From Trebouxia sp. TZW2008 (Eukaryota; Chlorophyta; Trebouxiophyceae; Trebouxiales; Trebouxiaceae), in contig BDIU01000308.1 in NCBI GenBank assembly GCA_002118135.1, positions 1 through 64,000 on the forward strand: a stretch of 64,000 nt of DNA, in the 5' to 3' direction. The position numbers and the translations under genes are program-made. Below, piece by piece: positions 46,501 to 58,800 of this stretch. The first letter of the stretch is position 1. The number at the start of each line of letters is the position of its first letter. The notes under the pieces were generated by a model. The model did no database searches and was not told the DNA's origin. It was given only the letters and a program-made list of their open reading frames with translations.

Positions 46501-49500
46501 TTGAGGCGCTTGGAGATGGGCAGGGCCTGTATGAAGGTGCTGCACTGCATGCAGCCTCAGCGCTGCTTTCGCTGCATCTGCAGCAAAGTGACAGGTCCAC
46601 TGCTGACTGCTGCTACTTTGTGACTGATCAAGGGAATGCAGCTTTGTAACTAGTCAATAGGATGATGCTTGGTCTCTCATCAAGGACCAAGCAAGGACAG
46701 GAACATCTTTTGTCATCCCTTTGCGCAGCCATGTACCATAGCGCTCTTAGATGCAAAGATTGCTCATGATCCATTGCAGTGTAAAGAAATCTAAACACCA
46801 CATCCTTGTGCTTGCATTTGTCAGCTTATTTGGTGACTAGAGCTGTGACATCAACAAACCAGCAGGCATGGTTGCGTGTCAAGCAAAATGCCACCTGCAC
46901 AGGTGTTGACTTCAGCACCTGAGCAAGCATGGTCAATCTGCTTGCATTTCAGGCGTTACATTACCTGCTCAGGGCTGCTGTGGCAGTGGTCACTAGCTCC
47001 TCTGCACACCGTGCAATGAAGTCCAACCCCTCGTCATGCTCAGCAGGAATCTCTCCACTCAGCACGCTGTCCCTTGCTCTGCACAGGCAGGACCAGCATC
47101 AGTGCTGACTTGGAGCGCAGTTGCTAGTGCATTCATCGTCAGCGCTGATGCTGCGATGACAGTCCACAGCTTGCGCAAGCTGCTTGATCCTGGACATTCT
47201 GATGCATAGACATATCTAGGTCTAGATCGAGACGCAGTAATGCGAGACTGCTCTGTAGGCCGTCTATCCGTTGAGTGCAGAAAGCTACAGCATGCGTCCT
47301 TGGTGAAAAGGGTACCTAGCAGCATCTGCCAGGGTTCTGCTGGCAGAAATGCTTGGGTCAACCTGCGCTCTGACCTCCTGTGCCGGCAGTTCTTGAGGCT
47401 CGGACCTTCGTCGGGACATCACTGCATGCACAGCACTTGTCTTTCCCCTGACGTCCCTGAAGACTCAATCAAAGCATTCAAAGCTTACAGCAGCTCTTGC
47501 AGCTATACACATTCCAAGCATCAGATCACATGCAGATGCTTACATGAGCAAGCCCTGCTTGCTGCTACACTCATACAGCGCACAGCAAGCATGCACAACA
47601 TTGTGCCCTTCAATGTAGCTCGAGCCAAAGAACAACTTCTTTCCAATGGCAATCAATACACCACAGCAGCAAAAGCTATGGCTAAGCACCTATCTAATAA
47701 GCATGAACCATTTGAGTCAAAGATTAGAGAGAGTCAAGACAGAGTGACAGTCTGGGCAAGGGAGCCAGATGTGACTTGTTGGACTTGCTAAATTGCAAGC
47801 ACAGGTGTATGTGTCTAGCAAGTCAAGACAGCTGATCAGCGTTTGCCTCAAAGAGCGCAATACTCTAGTCATGACTCACCCTCATCAGGGTCACAAGTGG
47901 CGGGTGCTGGGTTGTCTCTGAGCAGACGGTCCCTCTGCAGCAGCAGTTTGCGCTTGTTTGCGGCCTGCTCAGCCTTTTGCTGATCAGCCTTGGCGCGGTG
48001 CAGCTCCCGTTCCTGCCTTGCCACTTTGGCTTTGTGCTCTGCCAGTCTGACTGCTGCCTCATCAACAGGCTTGGATTGCTGCTTCTGCCTGCGCTCCTTG
48101 CGAGCATGCTTCTTGGCTTGCTTCAGCTTGCGGGACTCTTCTGCCAGCTGTTGGAACTTGGCGACGTCTGCAACCAGATGCATCCTTTGTCAACAGTGAC
48201 CAGCATTTGCATGCTGCTTTGCAAACTTTTGATTGCAATCCAAATATACCGTCACTCAGCTTCAGCTAACACAGTGTCGCACCAGAGGTCGTTGTATCCA
48301 GGCATGCAGTGACACCTGGCCAGGTCAGGATGTTCTGATTGAGCAGTAGTGAAGTGACTGCAGCTGACAACATGCTTGAACGCTTAATCAAAGAAGGAAT
48401 TTCCAGCTGGACACATGCAGCTGCTGTCTGAACACTTCTGACTCTGCGTCCAGACTGTGTAGAAGATTGCTAGCGGATTCTGGTCTATCAGGATGTTTTG
48501 CATGCAATTGGCCTGACAGAAATGAACACCTGACATGAATGCTTGCATACCTTGCGGTGCAATGAGACTGTCCAGCTGGCAGGTGATTGCCTCCATGTCA
48601 CTCTCTGCATTTGGAATTGCAGCCTGTCCTTCCAAACTGCTTGTGGGCCCCAGGAATGCAGTCAGTGCAGCATCTACCTCATGCTGCTGCGTACTATGCA
48701 ACAGCTTTGTGCTGTTTATGATGCCGCCGTTGCAGAAGCACTGCCTGCACAAGCAACACCTGTTGCAAGCGAATCTTTTGGGGTTTTCTATGATACCTAT
48801 GCCGTTTGCAGCAATTGGGGGCAGCTAGACTGTGCACATCCTGACAAGCAGTCAAGCGTAACAGAGCCCTGCTGAGCGCTTGGAGACCATGCGCATCTGT
48901 TATCGACCAGCAGAGACATGGTAGCAAGTCAAGGCTTCCAGTTTCAGCACGAATACACAGCATGACGGACCACAACCTCGCTGCAAGCAGGTTCTCAAGA
49001 TTCTCACACAGTCCAGCGCCAAGACATAATTGCAAATGAGCGTTTTGTCAGGATCTGTGAATGAGCGACATCAGATTTGTGTCAGGAACAAACTTGAGCA
49101 TGGCTTCCAACGCGCTTGAGATGACCTCAGCCGTGCACAACCACTGCAGCTTGCCCTTCTGCGTCATCTGGATCAGCTCCTTCAGCTTGTGCGTCTTAAG
49201 ACTGCCATCCTCAAGCTGCAGTTCAGCAGTCCCTTTCTCCTTGCTGTGTGACCTGACATGCCCTTCAATCCTGCAAGACAGACGTGTGTTGCGCAAACAC
49301 AGCAAACTTAATGAACCCAGGTGATCAAGCCTGGTTCTGACAACCTCATTCAGCAAACTTGGTGCAGGTTCGGCCGGTGACCTTTGGCTATGTTTGGGAC
49401 TGCGCTGACTGCTTGCTGACATGGGTGTGTATGAGCATGTATGTGTGAACAGCATGATATGCAGGAAAAACAGGATTGGTCAGAGAGGCTTCACATACCA

Positions 49501-50680
49501 TTGTGACATCTTCTTGTGCCTTTTCTCAATCTGCAATCTGTCGCCAACTGCGATGTCAGATGCACGGCATTCAGCCTTTGCTGGGTCTGCACCTGTGGCA
49601 GCAAAGTATGCCAATGTGTAGTCCGCAAAAGTGGTTTGCACACCTGTGCCTAAACAAATGCTGTGACCATGTGGGTCTTACCTGAGCAGGCCCAGAAAAG
49701 GCTGACTTTAGCTTTCTCAAATTTGCTTGTGAGTGCATTGGACACCTTGTCCTTGAGAGCGTCTGCAAGCGCTGCTGAAGACATCGACTGCAATGTGATG
49801 TTTGCACCCTGACCTGAACAAGATAGCATGCCTGTCAGCAGTGTAGGAGTCGACCATGACATGTTGCAGGAATGCATGAATGCTATTGCATGCTGCTCAC
49901 CCTGTGGAGTACCCCAAACGTCTGTCAGCTGCTGAAAGTCCTGAGGGGCGGAAGAGATGAGCAAGGCAGTTTTGGAGGCTGGAACAGCCTTTCTGATAGC
50001 CTTGGCATTTGGACTATTGTTCTCTGCATCTGTGACATCTGGTACAGCCTCAAACCACTTCATGGACAGTTCATTCAGGTGCCTCTCAATAATGCTCCAA
50101 GTAGACGCTTGGTGGGTGTCAGAGGACCTATGACCTGCAGTTGCTGCGCTGCATGTTGAAAGCCAGCGAATTGAACAAGCGGGGTGCTAACATTGCTTGG
50201 TCACATTACAAGGGCGAATCCGGCTCACCCTTTTTGTGCAGGTGCTTTTCCAGCAGACATTGAAACGTCTCTTGAGATATCTCGTGTAGCCATCTACGCA
50301 GGCCTTCAAACATAGTACAATTGCACCTGACATGTTCTTCTGGCGTGAAAGGCAAAGGAACCTCTCCTGCAGCCATAAAATGCAAGCATGAGTATGCCAG
50401 AGACAAGTGACACAGTATGTAGGCTTGCTTTCTGTTGTTTGCAAACCGATGGGAACTGATGCAGACCTGTGAGTGAAGAGGTACAAGCGTCGTGCAGAGC
50501 TGCCTCAAAAGCTCTAGGTGCAACTAAGGTATTCACGAGCTTGTAACCCCAAGACAATCCAGCAGCAGACTGGTGGCAGGCGGCCAACACTCTGGCACAC
50601 AATAGTGTGCGTTCATGTGCCGTCAGATGGCCTGTGAAGTCGGCAACATCGACAAGCAGGAGAATCTTGACTTGCGGCAT
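40588..50680 (-). CDS. Treslin/TICRR-like replication initiation protein
   Basis: Treslin (the Sld3 relative) bridges TopBP1 and the MCM helicase so that CDC45 can load in S phase. About 20 exons. The N-terminus (ATG 50680) reads MPQVKILLLVDVADF and then GLSWGYKLVNT, the start of Treslin's vWA-like domain. Exons 50366-50229, 50134-49901 (KTALLISSAPQDF) and 49813-49682 (KAKVSLFWACSG) continue it. A charged coiled coil follows (48,180-47,880), then helical exons at 47.1-45.2 kb (IKRRNILALQLYLRLHIL; RLPKAVYFLARNCGVW), comparable with the Sld3/Treslin core. The rest is a long disordered tail (42.5-41.2 kb) with a cluster of CDK consensus sites, then PKPRRHKLTRRKKIDLCME and a stop at 40588. The family call rests on N-terminal similarity and order of parts; sequence conservation is weak. 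Some middle exons are approximate, and fusion with the gene downstream is not excluded. Confidence 0.6.
42030..42150 (-). other. cluster of CDK consensus sites in the Treslin-like tail
   Basis: Three closely spaced full-consensus S-P-x-[KR] sites: LLSPERPK, LLSPARSK and LLSPKRAK, each preceded by Leu-Leu and about 14 residues apart. More SP sites occur nearby (FSPVPSR, LSPAKPS, MSPFAAL). In animals, CDK phosphorylation of Treslin at such sites creates the TopBP1-binding surface. Function here is inference from that analogy. Confidence 0.6.
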
Positions 50681-51003
50681 GCTGTGATCAGTCACAATTT
50701 GGTGCCACCGTCACACGAGGCATTTGGACTGGTCAGCGTCGTGGGCGTGCATACTGCTATCAGGCCATGCAGTACCCTCAGCGGGTCTTAAAGCTCGCGC
50801 ATCCGCTTTGAGCTTTAACGCCGAGGTTGAGATGCACAGCTCGGCGTGTTTGTATTGGGGCGGCTTGGAAGGGCAGGCCCTTTCAGCTTCTGAGGGAGCG
50901 TTCTTAACACAGATGCAGCGCATGCAGCGTAACATCGACCAGGATCAAGCTTGACGCACACGTCCTTGTCAACACAACGTTTGCCGATCTTGACATCTGA
51001 ATC
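50681..51003. promoter_or_regulatory. shared divergent promoter (Treslin-like / NTF2-like)
   Basis: Only 323 bp separate the two start codons, so this must serve as a bidirectional promoter or hold two overlapping ones. It is comparatively GC-rich, with CpG-containing stretches such as GGTCAGCGTCGTGGGCGTGC and AAAGCTCGCGCATCCGC. No TATA box is evident. Confidence 0.55.
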
Positions 51004-51824
51004 ATGCAAGTCCCGCAGAAAGAGATCTACGATATTTGCAAGCCGCTGTTGGTCACCAGGTCTTTGACGGATGTGCAGAGAATTGTCGACAAGGTATTCA
51101 CGGAGGATGCTGTGTTCACCCACCCCTTCATAATCTCCAAAGGCAAAGAATCTATCACCAGGACGTATCAATTGTGGAAGAGCGTCAACAAGAAGATCGG
51201 CTTCGACATCGAAAAAGCAGGTATTGCAGTGACCGTCTCGGCCAGGAAGATGTGATTGCATCTTCAGTTTGCATCCAGAGCCGATCTATGCGGTTGCCGA
51301 TATTGCACCGTTGCATGTGCAGTGCTGTCGGACGAGGGGGACCTGCTGGTGCTGGTCAACTTCAACAGTCATGAGTATCCCTGGTTTTGGCCTTTCAGCT
51401 TCCCTGCTCTGAAACTACACTATGACATCAAGCTGCAAGTTGTGGACACACCTCAAGGGAAGAAATTTTCCACACAGGTGAGCATTTTGCATCTGCAGTG
51501 GCCATCAACAGATCCTAGTCCGTGAGCATCGCTGCTACTCACAGTAAAGTTCGCTTGCTATTCAGCATCTGACTGTTCTTTGCATGTTGTTTCAGTGGAT
51601 GTTGCAGGGAAGTGTGTGCTTTGAAGTGCCAATATATACTTCTGTGTTTCCTGCAGGATGACCATCTTAGAATATCTGACACACTATTGGAGATTCCTGG
51701 TCTGCGATATGTGATTACAACTGTGTACTTACGCGAATTTTGGGGTTGGCTTGTGACTCAAGGGATTTCTATTGGACTTGAGTTCTCCTCACATGCCCAA
51801 GGGCAAGTCAAACAGCTGCAATAG
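51004..51824 (+). CDS. SigF-like NTF2-fold family protein, 179 residues
   Basis: Three exons in phase: 51004-51220, 51323-51477 and 51657-51824. The pattern (N-terminal helix, then VDKVFTEDAVFTHPFI, RTYQLWKSVNKKIGFDIEKAV, DEGDLLVLVNFNSHEYPWFWPF, KLHYDIKLQVVD, DDHLRISDTLLEIPGL) matches a small uncharacterised eukaryotic family annotated in fungi as SigF-like, NTF2-like. The C-terminal part (YVITTVYLREFWGWLVTQGISIG) is hydrophobic, as in that family, where a membrane-associated tail follows the fold. Exon 2 begins at the acceptor CATGTGCAG, because that restores the expected KAVLSDEGD junction. The biochemical role is unknown. It is divergent from the Treslin-like gene and convergent with REV1. 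Confidence 0.75.
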
Positions 51825-52815
51825 GCTTTTGTTGACCGTTTTGGGAGCACAGATGGTGATCATTGTCAGTCTCTGCAGCAGACCTGCTTGAGTCAGGCAA
51901 CATCGAAGCACGTGATATCACAATTTGAAAATTCAATTTGGTGTCAGTCAAGCTTTTGTTCACAAGATGCGGCAATGCAGACAAGTCTGTGTTGACATGA
52001 CGCTGCTGCGCAAGATTTCAGTGACCCCTCTGATGTGTTTGCAAATTGTATCTGGATGTCAACAGGCTTTGAAGGATGCCCTCTGTTCATTACACTCTGT
52101 ACCAATCGTCGGATTGCTCCTGGAGCATCATCTAGAGTGCTCAGCTTGACTTGAGTCTGCTTGAAGTGTTTTCTGCTAGGTGGTGAGCTGCTATGTTTTG
52201 ACAGGGCGAGTGCGCTATGTTCATTTGATCAGCCAAGTTTCATTGACCATTCTGCTGCAGGATTGCTGCTAGTTTTGGCTCGTATTGTACATGTATAGCT
52301 GAGCGGTGCAAATGTAATGTGATGCACTGTTGTTTCAGGGTTTCTCGGCAAGCTGAATTGCTGGCTACCAATTTCAGGAGATGATTGTTCGTTAAAACAT
52401 ACATTCAGAAACAGTCACAATATGTCTGTTACAATACAGTATCTTGGGAACCTCCCAAAGCAGAAGTCAACTACACTGTTAAGCTGTACACATGTCAAAT
52501 CAATTTCAAATGCTGGAGTCAGAACGTCAAGTTGATTATATTTCAATATAATAATATAATAAATAATTCAATATAATATAATAAATAACACGTACAGGAT
52601 AGCGATATGCGATTGAACGATTTGCCAACGAGTGAAATTCAATGCGACAACTTCACACTGCTATACACTTTGAGCGCTGAAGGGTTTGGCAGCAATCTGA
52701 CAACAAACTGCCTATTCAAACTGAATATCCCTGATCTGGCTAAGGCAGATTCTGGCTGGTCTGATCTACCTAATCAAATAGTCATGCATGGCAGTAGTGC
52801 AACAACAATACAATG
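51825..52815. other. convergent 3' region with an A/T-rich block
   Basis: 3' flanks of the NTF2-like gene (+) and REV1 (-). TGTAA near 52,313 (+) and TTACA near 52,429 (minus-strand TGTAA) are candidate poly(A) signals. From about 52,540 to 52,590 the sequence is almost pure A/T, with repeats of AATATAATAATAAAT type. No gene is seen. Confidence 0.45.
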
Positions 52816-55800
52816 TCAGAGCATCGATGATGACAAGCGCAGTGTAGCACCGTATACAGACCGCACTTCATCCTGTACACCTGCTATAGACTTGTTGACC
52901 ATTTCTTGTATAGGCCCTGTAAATCTGAAACTTATAAGCCGCTTCAGCATGTATTGTACATCTTCAAGGTTATGCTGGACCTGCTTGGCAGCCCATTGTA
53001 CCACAAGCTTTTTCAGTGCATCCAGCTTTTCTTCGACCTGTGCAACATCTGCGTTCCTCTTTTCTGATTTGTCACTCGAACTCTTGTTCCCCACATGGTT
53101 GCAGCTATCAAGATTATTAGACAACCTGTTGAGTGCAATCTCAAGCTCTGGCCACAACTCTGAGGCAGGCTCAACAGAAGCAGAACGCATAGAGTTGTCT
53201 AGTGCTTGCTCAGCCGCTATTGCAGCTGCGGCCAATTGTTGCTGCTCTGCTCTGATGGCATGATTGTTCATGCCACGCCCAACTTTAAGCAGGTTGAGCC
53301 TGGCGGCAGCTGGGTGTTGCAAGTCTGCTGCTGTGCGCTGTGGCTGAGCCTGCTTGGCGTGCTTGCTCCTGGCAGGCAGCAGGGCCGACAATTCGTCCTG
53401 CAGATCTTGAGGTAGCTCGCACAGTACTGAAGGGTCTACCTGTGTGAAGCTCAGGGCTGCCTCAGTCATCCTGCAGGAAAAGAAAATTGTTCGCTTCTCT
53501 GCGTCACAATGGAAGTCCCTGAGATGGAAGGCAGCCTGGAGTTGCCGCTCTAGAAGAAGCAGCGAGCAGGAGTGTGACCTATGCACAAGAAGGCTCAACT
53601 GTGGAGGCAAATTGCGACACAGACATCACTCTACTATTCAAGAGTACAACAGTCTGCAATGTCAGCGTAAACATTTCCAAACTAAGCAGAAATAAATTCT
53701 TTTGTGCGAAACCTGCAATGCATAGTGTCAGGAAGGTGCTAACACCACAGCTGAGCATGTCAGCCAGGTTCATGCGCAGGCATTGTCAGCATCACAGCAA
53801 TGGACTGCGTGTGAGCTGCACGCTGCATTGCCAATTGTACTGTGAAGTGTGACCAGCCACAGCGCAATATTTTCCACATTTTCCTATGCTAAGGCTGCCA
53901 TAGTTGAATGAAAAGCAGAGGGTCTTTGTATGCAGCCTTACAGCAAGATGTTTCTTTTGTTTCCACCCATACAGTGCAAGGTGATGGACAGACTGGGCTG
54001 ACCTGGAATGTGCTGCCAGTCTTTGAGCCTGGCGACTGATGGCCTGTAGCCGGTCCAGCACGCGCTGCTTCTTGTTGGGAATAGCCCTAGCAGGGGCTGC
54101 AGGCAGCAGCCCCTCACGCCGCCGTTTGACTGGCTTGCTGGGGCTGCGCCTGGTGGGTACTAAACCTGCAGCAGTGCTCTTGTGTCAGCATGCTGTGTCC
54201 AGTTGTTGCAGTCATAAAAAAAATCAACTAGCAGACTTATAGAACAAGTGTACTGCTGTCAGCATGCTGTGCTGGGTTGTTGTAAGCAGGAACAGGACCA
54301 GACTACATGAAGCACTGCACTGAGGTCAATTTGACTGTGTGATGTCATCAGGATGAAAGGTGTCCATTGTACCTGAACCAGTCCAGCAGTAAGCATGCAG
54401 CAATACCCTCCTGTCAGCATGCTATGCCTGCTTGTTGCAATCAAGTTGGAAGGTATCACAATTCTTGAAAAAGTCCAGCAGATAAAATGCAGCCATTCAC
54501 TCATGTCAGATTGCTGTGCCTGCTTGTGGCAAGCCTGCTGCAAGATTACAGATGGCCCAAAGCATGCTCCGCCTGCTTGTTGCAATCATGCTATAAGATG
54601 GCAGACTTTTTTATGCATGCTGTGCCTGCTTGTTGCACTCATAGAAGGTATCAGACTTTCCTGGACTTCCAGTGGGCTACAGGCGGCATGAGATAGCAGA
54701 CAATGCACAAGCAATTCGCTGGCGCTGGCCTGTTGTGATCAGCTGGTGCAGTCAAGCTGCGAGGCAACAGCCTGCCTAAAGTAGCTTGGCATTGTTTGGA
54801 TCATGATAGTCCAAAACCTTGATCCACAATTCTGAGGGTACACTGGTGCAGCTACAGAGCTGTGAGGGTTCAAAAGATGACGCACATACTGGCAATGACA
54901 TGCATGGCATACAGCATGCAGGCCAAGCAGAAAGTCTATCTCTTTGAAATGTCAGGACTGCACTGTTTCAGGCAGCCATCGCAGATTCTGCAAAGGAAAC
55001 GGTGCAGCAGAATGTTCTGTGACACGGATTCCCCTGCAGGATCTGCAATGTCTGCACAGCATGGCAGAGCGCAGAGACATTCCTCAACAGCAACCTGTCT
55101 GGGTCATAATACATCATGCTGGCAGAAATTTTGACAATGTCAAGAGCGCAACCATGCCCACGCTGGCCCCATGGTGTCTGCCCATCTGCAGTTTTTCAAA
55201 CAGTGAAAGCCTTAGCCATGCTGCATGTACCAGCAAATGCTTTCAGAATGAGTTCAGTTTTGGCGCACCATAAGCAAGCTCCAGCTCTCGTCTGACTTCC
55301 AGGGGCAGGGCGTTCAACACAGAAGCATCAATCTGTGATGCTGGAGGCAGCGCAGCCACAGCTGCCTGTCCTGCTGCCACAGCTGCCTGTGCTGTTGCCA
55401 CAGCTGCTGGGCCTGCTGTCACAGCTGCCTGAAATATTGCCCTGCCTTGCCTGCCACTCTGCTGCAGCTGTTGATTTGGACCAAGCGTCCCTGCAGCGTC
55501 AGCTGTGATGCTAGTGTGATTGGGTTGTATCTCATGCTTTGGTTTGCGAGATGTTGTAGCATCACTCTGGTCATGGCTGCTGCTGTGTTGCAGCTGGAGC
55601 TGAGGTGCAGGAGATCTGCTGCCATCAGACGCAGCAGGAGCTGCACCCTCTGTACTTTGGACAGCCCTCGGAAGCTCACGCTTTGCATGCTGTGTGTGCT
55701 GGGCGTGGTTTGTCCTGCTAGAGGAGTGGAAACTGGCTAAGGCTGTGCGCTCCTCATCCATGAGGTCCAAATCTAAAGGCTGGTCGAGGTCGAGAGATCC

Positions 55801-58800
55801 TTGAGGGTCAAACTGCTCTGGCTGAACATTTGCATGGCCAGCATTGATCGACTCTGCTTGAATCTCTGGTGTATGCTGTGCCTGCTGAGCTTGCTGTGCT
55901 GACACTATCACAGCAGCCAGTGAAGGGGCACTCTGGTGCTCAGGAGCATCTAGGTTTGTGTCTTGACCTTCAGATACTGAGTCACGCAGGACTTGGGGCC
56001 CTGCTAAATTTGCTGGGCTGTCATGAGCAGGAGCATTGTGCTGGGTGTTGGTGGGTTTTGTGGCGTGGACCTGCACCAAGCTCTTGCTACCCTTCTTTTC
56101 AATAGACCCAGCCCCAGTGCTGGCATGATGCGTGGGCATAGCTGATATGGGCTGGTTGGCTAAAGCCTTTGAATGGAGTTGCACAGGCTCCCTGGCACCC
56201 TTTTCAGCATTTGCAGTGGTGTCAGAGCCTGCTGCTTTGCTGTCTGCAGCTGTGTGTGTGATACCTGCTGCTTCAGTATGACCTGAATCTGACGTCTCAG
56301 CTGAATCTGAGTGAGCTGCAGTGTGAGTCGGCTTCCCCAATCCTGCCTTTTGCAGGTTTGCCAGCTTAGTCATGAAGGCAAAGTCACTTGCACTGTTTGA
56401 GGCCACAGCTGCAGTTGGCGCTGGCAGCTTGGGCTTTTCACTGTTCTTGGGCAGGTTCTGCAGGAGCTCTTGCTGGTGTTCTGGCGGCAGGGCAGCAAAG
56501 ACTGTAGCGTCAATCTGAGACAGCGTTAGGCCCTGAAGGCTGCCAGGCAGCTGCTGCTGTGGTGAAATAAGCCCAGCATGAGGCAGTACAACCCTTGGCA
56601 GCCCAAGAGCATGAGACCCATCCACTGTCACATGCTTGTTGCCTCGGCTCACTCGCCCATCAGCGTCAGTCTTCTGGGCCACAAGGTCATTGACTAGGCT
56701 CACATGGTCATCAGTCTCAGTCCTCTGTGCTGCAAGGGCTAGCTTTCTCTCCTGTGCTTGCTTGTGCTTGAGCGCAGCTTGAGCCTCAGCAGCAGCAGCT
56801 TGCTTGGTGAGCATGTCCTCTAAGCCTGCTTGCTTCCTGGGGCTGGGGCCTTTGACTGGGGGCTTCTGCAGGACCTGCAGAGTGCCCTTTGTGGGACTAT
56901 ACATGTTGAAGGCTGCCCTCTTGGCTACTGACCTCAACACTGATGCTGAAGCTGCTGGTTCAGCTGCTGGCAAGACAGCTTGCACTTCAGCAACTCTAGA
57001 GCCAGCGTCATCATTGCTGACAGGGAGTGATGCTGCTGCTGTTGCTGATGGTGATGAGGCATGTTCCAGTGAGCCAGACTTGGCTGGCTGATCTGACCTT
57101 TGCTCAGCAAGTTGGTCACGCTTTTCACCATCTGCTGCTGACAGGAGTTCTGCAGGTGGCTGTTGATGCGCGGCATTATCAACAGCACCCCTCTGCTGAG
57201 CTTCTTCAGTTGCCTGCTGAAGGTTGTGAGCATCAGAAGCACTGCGCTCTGCCACAGGACTACTGTTCTGAGCAGCTTGAGCTGTGTTCTTGCCAGCTTC
57301 AGGATTACTCTGACCAGCACCTGCACTGCTAGGCCGGTCGCTGGTTTGCAAGCTTGCTGGGCGGCTGGCGTTAGCATCTGCAAGCTCTGTTGTGGACTTG
57401 ACACCTGAAGGCACTCCCCAATGCTGTGGCTTGTCTTGCCAGAAGCGCACCCAGGGGCCACTTCTGGGGTCATGGGTGGAGGGAGGGGGGGCAGACACCT
57501 TTGAGGGGGCCGTCCCCCCAGGCTTGGCTGCTGCAGAGGCAGGGTCTGTGTCCAGCCTTGTCATCTGCAAAGCGGATGCACCCAGTCAGACATCGCAAGT
57601 GACCGTCCAACTGAGAGCATTCTCTGCAGCGATTCTGCGGCATCACATGCCAATCTGTGAAACACCCAGACAAAGCTGTACTGCAAGCCCATACTGTCCT
57701 TGAATGGGATCAAAAGGACTGGCGCCCACCAGGACATTGCTCTGAGGCAGTTGAAGCAGGCTGCAGGGCAATGCAGATGCGTCTCTCATCTCCGCATTGC
57801 TATGTGCTGTGTGTGAATGGGCGCAGACTGCTTCAGAGCATTCTGCTTGATTCTGCACAGCATTGACTTAACAAGAATGTCAGTAGCGCTGCCATGCACT
57901 GAGGTCGCTTCAGGATCATCAGGAAAATCGGGGTGAAGCACTGCACAGGCAGCTGTGCTTACATTGAGTCCAATCCCTCTGATCTGAGTGGGGTCAATCT
58001 TTAGGGCTCTCAGAAGTGCTTTGCCCTGAGAAGCCAGCTCAGAGGAAGCATCTGTGAAGCGTGACAAGGTCACACTGCGGCTCATGTTGTCACAGTCGCC
58101 ATGCCCCATGAACTTGGGAGGGTCAGGGGCGTTGGTCTTGCGCCGCTTGATCTTTAGGCTGACTGTTCGGCCCTTGACGCCAGCAGCTACATACAGCAGA
58201 GCATTACAGCAATCAGCGCATGGTTTACCAGCAGAGTTGAAATGGGATAAGATTGCATAAGGGCCAACATGGTCACTTACAAGCAGCATATTGCTCAACA
58301 CCATCCGTTATGGGGTCCCAAAAATTTGACTGCAAAGCAGTTCACCATGTGCGCTCAATATTTCTCATCATGTGCGTTGGACAGTGGAGAGCTGGTGTAC
58401 ACAGCAATGCAATCTCAATGCGCAGCCTCAAGCACTGCTGTGCTTAACAGCGGATGTAGCCTCTGCGAGTACTGAGTCACCTTTCATTCTGGTGCTGAGC
58501 TCGCCAGCCAGGTTGTCCATGAAGGCCACGGCATCTGCATCATTCTGGAAGCGAATGCCCCAGTTGCACTCTGCCCCCACAGACTTGCGTGACTTGGGAG
58601 GCTCCACTTGGCGCTCATCCACTCCATGTGCATATGCCCATACCTGACCACCTGCACAATGACGGCAAGTCAGTTCTTTTCCTTGCTGCAGCTTGTGGAC
58701 AATGCATGGACCTTGCTGCTGTCGTCGAGCGGCAGCTGAGAACATTCCTAAAAAGGGGCCCAGGCGTATTGGACAGTGAGTTGCAAAAGAGCAAGACCAG

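Noticed and set aside
54180..54690. CRISPR-like spaced repeats
   Set aside because: Repeat units vary in sequence and spacing, the region is an intron of a eukaryotic gene, and there are no cas genes.
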